29,717 bases of DNA from an uncultured Clostridia bacterium (lineage in GTDB: Bacteria; Bacillota; Clostridia; Oscillospirales; Acutalibacteraceae): assembly GCA_958436475.1 (NCBI GenBank), contig CAUBKG010000023.1:1-29717 (forward strand), written 5' to 3'. A program made the position numbers and the translations under genes. The notes beneath the pieces were generated by a model. It was not told the origin of the DNA and made no database searches. It was given only the letters and a program-made list of their open reading frames with translations. Numbering within the stretch: the stretch's first letter is position 1; each line of letters opens with the position of its first letter. Shown one piece after another: positions 1-8,226 of this stretch.

Positions 1-42
1 TTTATCGTTACAAGTACAAAAAGAAAAAGGAGAGAATTCATC

Positions 43-906
43 ATGAAAAAACACGGGCTTCTCGTTTGTTCCCTGCTTCTGTGCTTTGCAATGCTGTTTG
101 CAGGATGCCAGTCCACCATTTCGGGAGACGGCAGCGCCGCCGCTCCTTCCACCCAGGCCGGAAACGCCTCCCTTTCGGGTGAGCTGAGCTTCAACGGCTC
201 CACCTCCATGCAGGACTCGGTTACCGCCCTCGCGGAAAAATTCACGGAAAAGAATACGGACGTCACCTTCCGCCTCGAACCGACCGGCTCGGGCGCCGCT
301 CCCACCGCGGTGAACGACGGCGTCGCGCTGATCGGCAACATGAGCCGCGCGCTGAAGGATTCCGATAACCCCGGCAATTTCACCAGCCGCACCATCGCCC
401 TCGACGGTATCGCAGTGGTCGTCCATCCGGACAACGCGGTAGCCGACCTCACTCTCGACCAGATCAAGGCCATCTTCACCGGCGAGGTCACCAACTGGAA
501 GGACGTGGGCGGAGCGGATGCGTCCATTACGGTGATCGGCCGTGAGGAAGGCTCCGGCACGCGCGACGGCTTTGAAGACATCGTGACCGGCAAGGGCAAG
601 GCCAATTACGCCGCCACCCTCGCGGAGACCGGCGATGTGGCCGCCCGCGTGGCCAGCGATAAAAATGCCGTCGGCTATGTTTCCTACGCGTCGGTGAGCG
701 AGAGCATCAAGGCGGTCAAGGTCGGCGGGGTCACCGTGAACGCGGATACCATTGCAGACGGCTCCTATAAAATCCAGCGCCCCTTCGTGCAGATTTTCAA
801 AAAGGGTTCCGATAACGAGCTCATCAATGCCTGGTTCGACTATGTATACTCTGACGAAGGCAAAAAGGTTCTGGAAAGCTTCCACCTCGTGCCGGTAGAA
901 AAATAA
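43..906 (+). CDS. pstS: PstS, phosphate-binding lipoprotein of the Pst ABC transporter
   Basis: Extracellular lipoprotein that captures phosphate and delivers it to the PstCA channel. The 287-residue product starts with a lipoprotein signal peptide (basic MKKH, hydrophobic core, lipobox LFAGC with the lipidated Cys at residue 22) and then a Ser/Ala-rich tether. The periplasmic-binding fold carries family phosphate-contact motifs: NGSTSMQD near 51-58, TGSGAAP near 81-87 and REEGSGTRD near 167-175. Its length is normal for a Gram-positive PstS. The ATG at 43 follows an AAAGGAGAG ribosome site. It is the first gene of pstSCAB-phoU; the operon promoter lies outside the window, so a Pho box could not be checked. 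Identity is very secure. Confidence 0.96.
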   Translation: MKKHGLLVCSLLLCFAMLFAGCQSTISGDGSAAAPSTQAGNASLSGELSFNGSTSMQDSVTALAEKFTEKNTDVTFRLEPTGSGAAPTAVNDGVALIGNMSRALKDSDNPGNFTSRTIALDGIAVVVHPDNAVADLTLDQIKAIFTGEVTNWKDVGGADASITVIGREEGSGTRDGFEDIVTGKGKANYAATLAETGDVAARVASDKNAVGYVSYASVSESIKAVKVGGVTVNADTIADGSYKIQRPFVQIFKKGSDNELINAWFDYVYSDEGKKVLESFHLVPVEK

Positions 907-912
907 ACCGGC

Positions 913-973
913 CGCGCGAAGCGTTTGCTTCGCGCGACTGCGGAGAAAAGCGGAACCGGTTCCGGTTCCGCTT
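913..973 (+). repeat. Two perfect hairpins between pstS and pstC
   Basis: Hairpin 1 has a 10-bp stem, CGCGCGAAGC (913-922) with GCTTCGCGCG (927-936). Hairpin 2 has a 12-bp stem (948-959 with 962-973) built on AAGCGGAACCGG, with a very tight turn. Neither is followed by a U-tract, so they do not look like terminators. They end about 20 bases before the pstC start. In other binding-protein operons such hairpins stabilise the upstream message, so that the binding protein is made in excess over the permeases. That role is inferred here. Confidence 0.7.
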
Positions 974-994
974 CCTTCCGTTTGAAAGGAATTG

Positions 995-2335
995 ATGAAA
1001 GAAGCTATGTTACAGGAAAATCGCGCGCCCCAGAGAAGGCTTTCCGGCTGGAAAAGCGCCGCTGCCGCATTTCTCTCCCTGCCGCCCCTCCTGCTTTTTT
1101 TCCTGCCGGTGATGACCTATCAGATCGACCGGGCGCTTTATCCCGTTTCGGGCATCAACATGTTTGTATCCCGCCTCAGCGTACGGGGTTATCTCATTGG
1201 CTTTCCGTTTATCATGCCGCTGGCTCTCGCCCTCTGCGCGGCCCTCGCCCTCGCGGGAGGGGTGCTGGTGCTGAAGAAAAAAGCGCCGGCAGCCGCGGCC
1301 TGCCATATCCTCTCGGCCCTGTGCCCCATCGTGCTCCTCCTTTCCTCCGGCGAGGTCACGAAGGCGGCCGCTTCCCTCGGTGCGAGCGGCTTCGCTGTTA
1401 CCTACCACTGGGTGTTTGTGCTCGCCCTCGTTTCAGGCGTCGCCGCGTCGCTCCTCGATATGGCCACCCTCGGCAGCGAGCGTCTGGCGGAATCGGTGTT
1501 CCGCGTGTTCGCCTGCCTCTCGGTCGGGTCGGTCGCGGCCATCACCCTTTACATGATCTTTTCCGGCGTGCCCGCCATTGCGGAAATCGGGCTTACCAAC
1601 TTTCTCTTCGGCACCGAGTGGAAGCCCACCGCCGAAACCCCTTCCTTCGGCATCCTTAATATGATCCTCGCCACCGTTTTCGGAACCGTCGGCGCGGTGC
1701 TCATCGGCGTGCCCATCGGCCTCCTCACCGCCGTGTTCCTTTCCGAGGTGGCTCCCCGCAGGCTCGCCGGCGTGGTGCGGCCCGCCATCGAGCTGCTGGC
1801 CGGCATCCCCTCTGTGATCTACGGCTTCTTCGGCATGCTCGTGATTGTGCCGGCCATCCGCGCGGCCTTCCCGAACCGGAGTATCGGCGAAAGCCTGCTC
1901 GCGGTGATGCTCATCCTTTCCATTATGGTGCTGCCCACCATCGTGAGTGTTTCGGAAAACGCCCTGCAGGCCGTGCCCGTTTCCTACCGGGAAGCCTCCC
2001 TCGGCCTCGGCGCAACGCCTGTTTCCACCATTTTCCGCGTTACCGTGCCCGCCGCCCGTTCCGGCATCCTTGCGGGCGTTATCCTGGGCGTTGGGCGCGC
2101 GGTGGGCGAAACCATGGCGGTGGTGATGGTGGCGGGCAACATGGTGCAGTTTCCCACCCTGCTCGGCACCGTCCGCCCCATGACGGCGGGCATCGTGATG
2201 GAAATGAGCTACGCCTCCGGCCTGCACCGCCAGGCGCTCTTTGCCATCGGGCTCATCCTCTTCCTCTTTATTATGGTGGTCAATATCAGCTTTACGGTGA
2301 TCTCCCGGAAAGGAGCGAAAAAGCTTGGACAATAA
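995..2335 (+). CDS. pstC: PstC, phosphate ABC transporter permease with an extra N-terminal membrane domain
   Basis: One of the two membrane subunits forming the phosphate channel. Residues from about 163 onward (numbered from a possible TTG at 992) match a normal PstC: a first helix near 165-190, then ELLAGIPSVIYGFFG, the coupling-loop region with VPVSYREASLGLGA, and VGRAVGETMAV. The protein is 446-447 residues, whereas PstC is usually about 300. The first 160 residues form an added region with four likely membrane segments (about 22-42, 67-93, 100-118 and 137-156) and an outward loop after the first. The start is ATG 995 or TTG 992, just behind GAAAGGA. Its 3' end overlaps pstA by 11 bases, indicating translational coupling. 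The function of the core is secure; that of the extension is unknown. Confidence 0.93.
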   Translation: MKEAMLQENRAPQRRLSGWKSAAAAFLSLPPLLLFFLPVMTYQIDRALYPVSGINMFVSRLSVRGYLIGFPFIMPLALALCAALALAGGVLVLKKKAPAAAACHILSALCPIVLLLSSGEVTKAAASLGASGFAVTYHWVFVLALVSGVAASLLDMATLGSERLAESVFRVFACLSVGSVAAITLYMIFSGVPAIAEIGLTNFLFGTEWKPTAETPSFGILNMILATVFGTVGAVLIGVPIGLLTAVFLSEVAPRRLAGVVRPAIELLAGIPSVIYGFFGMLVIVPAIRAAFPNRSIGESLLAVMLILSIMVLPTIVSVSENALQAVPVSYREASLGLGATPVSTIFRVTVPAARSGILAGVILGVGRAVGETMAVVMVAGNMVQFPTLLGTVRPMTAGIVMEMSYASGLHRQALFAIGLILFLFIMVVNISFTVISRKGAKKLGQ

Positions 2336-3203
2336 CTCCCACAGCCTCTACCGGAACAAGCGCCGCTTGGGCGACGCCTTCCTCCTCTTTCTCATTTACT
2401 TCGCTGCCTTCGCCGCCCTCGCCATCCTCATCGGCCTGCTTTCCTATATCCTCGTCAAGGGCGTGCCTCACATTTCATGGACCTTCCTTTCCACCGCCTA
2501 TTCCGTAAGCAACAAGGCCCTGCAGGGCATCCTGCCCATGATTATCAACACGCTTTATGTGGTGGTGATCACCCTTCTCATCGCGGCGCCCGTGGGCATC
2601 TGCTCCGCCATTTACCTCACCCAGTATGCGAAGCAGGGCAGGCTCGTGCGCGCCATCCGCTTTACCACGGAAATTTTAGCCGGCATCCCCTCCATCGTGT
2701 TCGGCCTCTTCGGCTACACGGTGTTCTGCATCCTGTTCGGGCTCGGCACCTCCATCCTCGCCGGATGCCTCACCATGAGCATCTGTATCCTGCCCACCAT
2801 CATCCGTTCCACGGAGGAAGCCCTGCTCGCCGTGCCCGTTTCCTACCAGGAAGGCGCCATGGCGCTCGGCGCAGGCAAGCTCCGTGTGATCCGCGGCATC
2901 GTGCTCCCCTGCGCCATGCCGGGCGTGCTCACCGCGGTGATTCTGGGCGTGGGGCGCGTGGTGGGGGAATCGGCTGCGCTGCTCTTCACCGTGGGCCTCT
3001 CCTACCAGATGCCGAAGGGTGTGTTCTCCCATATCCTCGAGGGCGGGCGCACGCTCACCCTGCATCTCTACCACGTCGCCAAGCAGGCAACCTCTGCCGA
3101 CGCCATGAATACCGCCTTTGCCACAGCCGCCGTGCTGCTGATTATCGTGTTCCTCTTAAACCGTCTGGCGGCGTTCTGCGCCAAGGCACTCAAGAAAGGA
3201 TAA
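2325..3203 (+). CDS. pstA: PstA, phosphate ABC transporter permease
   Basis: Second membrane subunit of the phosphate importer; it pairs with PstC and is driven by PstB. The 292-residue product has a first membrane helix at about 18-43 and the conserved permease region EILAGIPSIVFGLFGY, followed by VPVSYQEGAMALGAGK (the EAA-type coupling loop that contacts the ATPase) and ILGVGRVVGESAALLFT. It starts with TTG at 2325, supported by GAAAGGAG at 2308-2315. The start lies inside the last codons of pstC, so translation is probably coupled. Length and motif order are standard for the family. Confidence 0.95.
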   Translation: MDNNSHSLYRNKRRLGDAFLLFLIYFAAFAALAILIGLLSYILVKGVPHISWTFLSTAYSVSNKALQGILPMIINTLYVVVITLLIAAPVGICSAIYLTQYAKQGRLVRAIRFTTEILAGIPSIVFGLFGYTVFCILFGLGTSILAGCLTMSICILPTIIRSTEEALLAVPVSYQEGAMALGAGKLRVIRGIVLPCAMPGVLTAVILGVGRVVGESAALLFTVGLSYQMPKGVFSHILEGGRTLTLHLYHVAKQATSADAMNTAFATAAVLLIIVFLLNRLAAFCAKALKKG

Positions 3204-3209
3204 ACATAT

Positions 3210-3965
3210 ATGAAAACAAAAGTGCTCATGGAAAACCTGAACCTGTTTTACGGTGACTTCCAGGCCTTGAAGGGTGTGACAATGGATATCCCGGAGCAGC
3301 AGATCACCGCCTTCATCGGCCCCTCGGGCTGCGGAAAATCCACCTGCCTCAAAACCCTCAACCGCATGAACGACCTTGTTGACAACTGCCGCATCACGGG
3401 CCGCGTGGAGCTCGACGGCGAGGATATTTACGATTCCCGCACCGACGTTACCCTCCTGCGCCGCCGGGCGGGCATGGTCTTTCAGAAGCCGAACCCCTTC
3501 CCGATGTCGGTTTACGACAACATCGCCTACGGTCCCCGCGTGCACGGGATCAAATCCCACACAAAGCTCGACGAGCTGGTGGAAAGCTCGCTCCGCGGCG
3601 CGGCGCTGTGGGACGAAGTGAAGGACCGCCTCAAAAAATCCGCGCTCGGCCTTTCGGGCGGGCAGCAGCAGCGCCTGTGCATCGCCCGCGCGCTGGCGGT
3701 AGAGCCGGAGGTCCTGCTGATGGACGAACCCACCTCCGCCCTCGACCCCATTTCCACTCTCAAGATCGAGGACCTGATGGCGGAGCTCAAGAAGAAATAC
3801 ACCGTCATCATCGTGACCCACAACATGCAGCAGGCGGCGCGCATCAGCGACCGCACGGCCTTTTTCCTGCTCGGCGAGCTGGTGGAATACGGGAAGACGG
3901 AAGCCATGTTCCGCAGCCCGCAGAATAAAAAGACCGAAGAATATATTACCGGCCGGTTCGGATGA
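3210..3965 (+). CDS. pstB: PstB, phosphate ABC transporter ATPase
   Basis: Cytoplasmic ATPase that powers phosphate import through PstCA. All ABC ATPase motifs are visible in the 251 residues: Walker A GPSGCGKS (37-44), Q-loop Gln in [11 protein letters not shown] (about 92), signature LSGGQQQR (148-155), Walker B LLMDEP (169-174) with the D-loop SALD, and the switch His in VTHNMQQA (204). The ending [10 protein letters not shown] is characteristic of PstB. ATG 3210 follows GAAAGGA and lies 6 bases after the pstA stop. phoU follows after 25 bases. Confidence 0.97.
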   Translation: MKTKVLMENLNLFYGDFQALKGVTMDIPEQQITAFIGPSGCGKSTCLKTLNRMNDLVDNCRITGRVELDGEDIYDSRTDVTLLRRRAGMVFQKPNPFPMSVYDNIAYGPRVHGIKSHTKLDELVESSLRGAALWDEVKDRLKKSALGLSGGQQQRLCIARALAVEPEVLLMDEPTSALDPISTLKIEDLMAELKKKYTVIIVTHNMQQAARISDRTAFFLLGELVEYGKTEAMFRSPQNKKTEEYITGRFG

Positions 3966-3990
3966 CCGGGGAAGGGACGTAACGTTAATT

Positions 3991-4641
3991 ATGAGAGATT
4001 TATTTCGAAAGGAACTGACGCATCTGCGGGACATGCTCGCCGAAATGGGCGGCCTCGCGGACGAGGCCATGTGCCGCACCATCGAGGCGGTGCGCGATTT
4101 CGATATGGAAAAAGCGACCGCCGTGATCGCCGGGGACGACCAGATCGACAAACTCGAGCATTATATCGAGCAGTCCTGCATGAGCCTCATTGCGCGGCAG
4201 CAGCCGCTGGCAAAGGACCTGCGCGTGATTGCCGCCACGCTCAAGATCATCACAGACGTGGAGCGTGTGGCCGACCAGTGCTGCGATATCTGCGAGATCC
4301 TCCGCAAATCCCCCTCCCGGCCGGACGCAGATGCTCTCGCCGGGCTTTCAAGGCTCCTCCGCCGCTCGCACGATATGTTTTCCGCCGCCCTCTCCGCCTG
4401 CCTTTCGCGAAATGCGGAGCACTGCGAGCAGATCTGCCGGGACGACGATGAGGTGGACGCTCTCTACGAGCGCCTTATCCTCGATCTATGCTCACAGCTT
4501 TCCCAGAACACCGACCAGACGCTCGGCACCGTCAACCTGATGTTCGTGGCAAAGTATGCGGAACGCATCGCCGACCACGCCACCAACATCGCCGAGTGGA
4601 CCATTTATATGGCCGAAGCCACCCATCCGGAGCTCAATTGA
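3991..4641 (+). CDS. phoU: PhoU, phosphate uptake and signalling regulator
   Basis: Peripheral regulator that links the state of the Pst transporter to the PhoR kinase and dampens phosphate uptake. The 216-residue protein is all-helical with two PhoU repeats. Each carries the metal-binding E/DxxxD-type pattern: first in DDQIDKLEHYIEQ with RQQPLAKDLRVIAATLKIITDVERVADQ, then in DDEVDALYERL with FVAKYAERIADHATNIAEW. Length is standard. It is the last gene of the pst operon and a strong terminator begins about 20 bases after its stop. No phoPR two-component pair lies in the window. Confidence 0.95.
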   Translation: MRDLFRKELTHLRDMLAEMGGLADEAMCRTIEAVRDFDMEKATAVIAGDDQIDKLEHYIEQSCMSLIARQQPLAKDLRVIAATLKIITDVERVADQCCDICEILRKSPSRPDADALAGLSRLLRRSHDMFSAALSACLSRNAEHCEQICRDDDEVDALYERLILDLCSQLSQNTDQTLGTVNLMFVAKYAERIADHATNIAEWTIYMAEATHPELN

Positions 4642-4662
4642 GCCGGATCCCCGTTCCTCCTG

Positions 4663-4712
4663 CGGCGCGGAAGCCCCTCCTCCTCGGGGAGCGGTCTTCC
4701 GCGCCGTTTTTC
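4663..4712 (+). terminator. Terminator of the pst operon
   Basis: An 11-bp perfect stem, CGGCGCGGAAG (4663-4673) with CTTCCGCGCCG (4696-4706), encloses a smaller CCCC/GGGG hairpin and is followed directly by TTTTT. It lies 22 bases after the phoU stop and is a typical factor-independent terminator. Confidence 0.88.
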
Positions 4713-4773
4713 TCTTTCCGGCCTCCGTACCGGCCGCCAGTCGAGCCTCCCTTTCTGCGAATATGGAAGCACA

Positions 4774-4815
4774 AAGGGAGCGGCAAAAAACTGCCGCTCC
4801 CTTAAATAATTTTTA
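4774..4815 (+). terminator. Second hairpin, likely back-up terminator
   Basis: A 12-bp perfect stem, AAGGGAGCGGCA (4774-4785) with TGCCGCTCCCTT (4792-4803) and loop AAAAAC, is followed by AAATAATTTTTAT. The T-tract is interrupted, so it may be a back-up terminator behind 4663-4712. Confidence 0.65.
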
Positions 4816-5024
4816 TAGATTGCCCGCCCAGCGGGCAACAGACGTGAGATCTCTGCGCGCGGCGTAAGAAACGCCGCATGCGCCAAAAAAACAGCCGCTG
4901 AACAATTCCGCCGGGAAATGGGCGCGTATTCGCGGCTATTTTTTATTGCGGTAAACCGAGGACGGCCGCTTATTCGCGAAGGCTCCGGGCCTGCAAGTTT
5001 TTGCCCGTCGGCGCGCCCTTCCCC
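4816..5024. other. Non-coding stretch with two further hairpins
   Basis: I see no credible gene here. TTGCCCGC/GCGGGCAA (4820-4827 with 4831-4838, 3-base loop) and GCGGCGT/ACGCCGC (4859-4865 with 4871-4877) are perfect stems. Neither has a T-tail on the plus strand; the second would be preceded by a T-run on the minus strand. With the two terminators upstream, they make four consecutive hairpins between the two operons. Function unknown. Confidence 0.5.
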
Positions 5025-5054
5025 TTGCCCTGCCTTCCTCTCTTGTGTTACAAT
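5025..5054 (+). promoter_or_regulatory. Sigma-A-type promoter of the DUF951-prfA operon
   Basis: The -35 box is TTGCCC (5025-5030) and the -10 box is TACAAT (5049-5054), with an 18-base spacer. Transcription would start near 5061, about 55 bases ahead of the DUF951 start codon. A near twin with the same boxes and spacer lies at 11911-11940. Confidence 0.65.
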
Positions 5055-5116
5055 AAATAAAATTTGGGGATTTGCGTGCTCATAACCCACGCAACGCTTG
5101 GAGGTGCGCCGTTAAC

Positions 5117-5308
5117 ATGGACGTCCGGTGCGGAGATACGCTCGAAATGAAAAAGCCGCATCCCTGCGGGGAGAAGCGGTTCTTCGTCCTGCGCTCGGGG
5201 ATGGATTTCCGCCTGCGCTGCCTCGGCTGCGGCAGGGAATTTATGATCCCGCGGGTGAAATGCGAAAAAAACATCAAAAAAATCCTCCGGCCGGAGGAGA
5301 ACGAATAA
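5117..5308 (+). CDS. DUF951 family small Cys-containing protein
   Basis: A 63-residue protein of a family widespread in Firmicutes, with no firmly established function. It shows the family pattern [13 protein letters not shown], then [21 protein letters not shown] and a basic tail VKKILRP-like (here IKKILRP). The Cys residues in KPHPCG and CLGCG suggest a small metal-binding or nucleic-acid-binding fold. The ATG at 5117 is preferred over an upstream in-frame TTG at 5072 because GGAGGTG (5099-5105) is suitably placed and the protein then matches family length. It heads the prfA operon; in other Firmicutes the family often sits next to housekeeping genes. Confidence 0.85.
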   Translation: MDVRCGDTLEMKKPHPCGEKRFFVLRSGMDFRLRCLGCGREFMIPRVKCEKNIKKILRPEENE

Positions 5309-5349
5309 GCCCATCCAGTTTCCACATCACCACAGAAAGGGTAACGGAT

Positions 5350-6432
5350 ATGTTTGAAAAACTCGGCGCGACCGAACAGCGGTATGAGGAAATCGCCGCA
5401 AAACTGTATGACCCAGAAGTCGTTTCCGACCAGGAGCAGTATACGAAGCTCATGAAGGAATATAAGCAGCTCACCCCGCTCATTGAAAAATACCGGGAAT
5501 ACTCCGCCGCGAGGGCCGCGGAGGCGGAGGCCCGCTCCCTTCTGGACGCCCCCGGAACCGACCGGGAGCTGCGCGAGCTCGCGGAGGAGGAATGGGAAGA
5601 AAGCCGCACGAGGGCCGAAGCGCTCGGCGGCGAGCTCAAAATCCTGCTCCTGCCGCGCGATCCGAACGATGAGAAAAACGTCATCGTGGAAATACGCGCC
5701 GGCACGGGCGGGGAGGAGGCCGCCCTGTTTGCGGGCACGCTTTTCCGCATGTATTCCATGTATGCCGAGGCGAAGGGCTTTCGCACCGAGATCGTGAGCG
5801 AAAACGAGACCGAGCTCGGCGGCTATAAGGAAATCAGCTTCATGATCGAGGGGGACGGCGCCTTCTCCCGCCTCAAATTCGAGAGCGGCGTGCACCGCGT
5901 GCAGCGCGTTCCCGAAACCGAGACCGCCGGGCGCATCCACACCTCCGCCGTAACCGTGGCCGTGCTGCCGGAGGCGGAGGAGGTCGAACTCGAAATCAGC
6001 CCCGCCGACCTCCAGATCGACACCTACCGTTCCAGCGGCGCGGGCGGCCAGCACGTGAATAAAACCGAATCGGCCATCCGCATCACCCATCTGCCCACTG
6101 GCACCATCGTGGAGTGCCAGGACGAGCGCAGCCAGCACAAAAACCGGGAAAAGGCCATGCGAGTGCTGCGTTCGCGCATCTATGAAAAAATGATGGAGGA
6201 GCAGAATCAAAAAATCGCCAGCGACCGCCGCTCCCAGGTCGGCTCCGGCGACCGCTCCGAGCGCATCCGCACCTATAATTTCCCGCAGGGCCGCGTGACC
6301 GACCACCGCATCGGCCTCACCCTCTACCGCCTCGAAGCGGTTTTAAACGGCGACCTCGATGAGATCATCGATGCGCTCATCACCGCCGACCGCGCCGAAA
6401 AGCTGAGCCTCGCGGACGGCTCCGGCCAATAA
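5350..6432 (+). CDS. prfA: Peptide chain release factor 1 (RF1)
   Basis: Recognises UAA and UAG stop codons and triggers release of the finished peptide on the ribosome. The 360-residue protein carries the RF1 codon-reading PxT motif as P188-E189-T190, in [19 protein letters not shown]2 would have SPF. The catalytic GGQ is at 232-234 in [17 protein letters not shown], where the Gln is normally methylated by PrmC. Length matches the family. ATG 5350 is chosen over an upstream extension of the same frame, because the homologous N-terminus begins at [23 protein letters not shown]-like site precedes it. prmC, a common neighbour of prfA, is absent here. Confidence 0.97.
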   Translation: MFEKLGATEQRYEEIAAKLYDPEVVSDQEQYTKLMKEYKQLTPLIEKYREYSAARAAEAEARSLLDAPGTDRELRELAEEEWEESRTRAEALGGELKILLLPRDPNDEKNVIVEIRAGTGGEEAALFAGTLFRMYSMYAEAKGFRTEIVSENETELGGYKEISFMIEGDGAFSRLKFESGVHRVQRVPETETAGRIHTSAVTVAVLPEAEEVELEISPADLQIDTYRSSGAGGQHVNKTESAIRITHLPTGTIVECQDERSQHKNREKAMRVLRSRIYEKMMEEQNQKIASDRRSQVGSGDRSERIRTYNFPQGRVTDHRIGLTLYRLEAVLNGDLDEIIDALITADRAEKLSLADGSGQ

Positions 6433-6453
6433 TCCCGAAAGGAAGCGTTTTTC

Positions 6454-8226
6454 TTGCCAGAAACCAAGCTGCTCGGCTGTTCCGAACCGGAGCTGGAAGA
6501 AGCCGCCGGCATCCTCCGGCGGGGCGGGCTCGTGGGCATCCCCACCGAAACGGTGTACGGGCTCGCGGCAAACGCCCTCTCCCCCGAGGCCGCCCGCCGC
6601 ATTTATGCGGCAAAGGGCCGCCCTTCGGATAACCCGCTCATCGTGCATATCGCGGCGCCTTCGGAAATGCGCCCTCTCGTGCGGGGGGGAATCCCCCCGG
6701 CGGCGCTAAAGCTCGCGGAGGCCTTCTGGCCCGGGCCGCTCACCATCATCCTGCCGAAATCCGGGCTCGTGCCGAAGGAAACCTCCGGCGGGCTCGATAC
6801 CGTTGCCATCCGCATGCCTGCGCATCCGGTGGCGCGGCACATCATCTCGCTCTGCGGCCTGCCCTTGGCCGCCCCATCCGCCAACACCTCCGGGCTCCCC
6901 AGCCCCACCTCGGCCCGCCACGTGCTGGAAGACATGCGCGGCAAAATCGACGCGGTGGTGGATGGCGGCGAGTGCCGGGTAGGGGTGGAATCCACCGTCG
7001 TCACCCTCTGCACGTCCACGCCCCGCATCCTGCGCCCCGGCGGCATTACCCCCGAAATGATCGAGCGAGTGCTCGGCTCCGTGGAGGTGGATGAAGCCGT
7101 GCTGCACGGGCTGTGCGAAGGCCGGGCGGCATCGAGCCCCGGCATGAAGTATAAGCACTATTCCCCGAAAGCCTCGGTCGTTCTGCTGGACGGCCCGCTG
7201 CAGGAATATATAGATTATGTAAACCAAAAGGCCGCGCCGGGCGTGTTCGCCCTCTGCTTTGAGGGAGAAGAAGGAAGGCTTCTCTGCCCCGCCGTGGCAT
7301 ACGGCAGGGAAGAGGACGGCGCATCCCAGGCGCAGGGGCTTTTTTCCGCCCTCCGCCGTCTGGATGAAATGGGGGCCCGCACCGTTTACGCCCGCTCCCC
7401 CCGGCAGCAGGGCGTGGAGCTCGCGGTTTACAACCGGCTCATACGGGCCGCCGGGTTTACGGTGATACCGCTGGCGCCGGCCCCACCACAGGCGGAGGAA
7501 AGGCAGCCGGCGCAGCCCGGCAGGGCAACCGGGGAGGAAACCGCCGCACCCGGCACGGCTGTGCCGGAAGCGCCGCCGGTTCCCCGGCCGTGCGCCTCCG
7601 GGAACGGCCAGGCCTTTATCCTGGGGCTGACCGGCCCCACCGGGGCGGGAAAATCCCTGCTCTCGGCCTATTTTTCCGAAACATACGGCGCCGCCGTGAT
7701 CGACGCCGATCAAGCCGCCCGGGCCGTGACCGGGCCCGGCCCCGTACTCCGCCGCCTCGCGGAGGCGTTCGGAGAAGAGATCCTCCGGGAAGACGGAACC
7801 CTCAACCGCGCCGCCCTCGGCGCGAAGGCCTTTTCTTCGCGCGAAAGCACCGCCCGCCTCAATGCGATCACCCATCCCGCCATCTGTGAAAAAATGAAGA
7901 CGGAGCTGGATGATTGCCTGCGGGAGGGGAAAGCTTTTATTATTCTGGACGCTCCCCTGCTGTTTGAAGCGGGGGCAGATTCTCTCTGCACCCGCACGCT
8001 CGCCGTTCTGGCCGACCCCGCCCTGCGCGCGGGCCGCGTGCGCCAAAGGGATTCCCTTTCCGAGGAGGCCGCCGCTCTGCGCATCGGCGCCGGGCAGCCG
8101 GATGCATTCTATCTCGCAAAATCCGACGATATCCTTTATAACCGGGGCGATATACTGGAGCTGTACCGTCAGGCGGACGAATGGCTCCTGCGGGTAAAGG
8201 GGGTGCCGCCATGCGAAAAACGGTAA
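6454..8226 (+). CDS. Fusion protein: threonylcarbamoyl-AMP synthase (Sua5) plus dephospho-CoA kinase (CoaE)
   Basis: One 590-residue reading frame carries two enzymes. Residues 1-205 form the YrdC/TsaC domain that makes threonylcarbamoyl-AMP for tRNA t6A37, with PTETVYGLA (30-38), KGRPSDNPL (54-62), PSANTSG (141-147) and GVESTVV (177-183). Residues 229-340 form the Sua5-specific C-terminal domain, starting PGMKYKHYSP. A Pro/Ala/Glu-rich linker spans about 341-387. Residues 388-585 are dephospho-CoA kinase, the last step of CoA synthesis: P-loop GLTGPTGAGKS (391-401), DAD near 417-419, DAPLLFEAG (499-507), and RQRDSLSEEAAALRI in the lid region. The start is TTG 6454 behind GAAAGGAA. I see no start codon with a ribosome site at the CoaE boundary. 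Both halves keep their key motifs, so both are probably active. Confidence 0.9.
   Translation: MPETKLLGCSEPELEEAAGILRRGGLVGIPTETVYGLAANALSPEAARRIYAAKGRPSDNPLIVHIAAPSEMRPLVRGGIPPAALKLAEAFWPGPLTIILPKSGLVPKETSGGLDTVAIRMPAHPVARHIISLCGLPLAAPSANTSGLPSPTSARHVLEDMRGKIDAVVDGGECRVGVESTVVTLCTSTPRILRPGGITPEMIERVLGSVEVDEAVLHGLCEGRAASSPGMKYKHYSPKASVVLLDGPLQEYIDYVNQKAAPGVFALCFEGEEGRLLCPAVAYGREEDGASQAQGLFSALRRLDEMGARTVYARSPRQQGVELAVYNRLIRAAGFTVIPLAPAPPQAEERQPAQPGRATGEETAAPGTAVPEAPPVPRPCASGNGQAFILGLTGPTGAGKSLLSAYFSETYGAAVIDADQAARAVTGPGPVLRRLAEAFGEEILREDGTLNRAALGAKAFSSRESTARLNAITHPAICEKMKTELDDCLREGKAFIILDAPLLFEAGADSLCTRTLAVLADPALRAGRVRQRDSLSEEAAALRIGAGQPDAFYLAKSDDILYNRGDILELYRQADEWLLRVKGVPPCEKR

Noticed and set aside
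925..1659. Alternate-frame plus-strand open frame over the pstS-pstC junction and pstC
   Set aside because: Arg/Pro/His-rich product typical of a shifted frame of a GC-rich gene; the pstC frame carries the conserved sequence.
4774..4838. Small RNA gene between the pst and prfA operons
   Set aside because: Hairpins are present, but no promoter was found ahead of them. They are explained at least as well by tandem terminators.
5128..5349. Upstream extension of prfA overlapping DUF951
   Set aside because: The homologous RF1 N-terminus begins at ATG 5350. The extension is the out-of-frame reading of DUF951.
5080..6306. Long minus-strand open frame opposite prfA
   Set aside because: It is the reverse shadow of a GC-rich conserved gene: His/Ala/Gly-rich product, no ribosome site, and full overlap with clear RF1 sequence. 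The same applies to other long reverse frames over pst, Sua5-CoaE and glgP.
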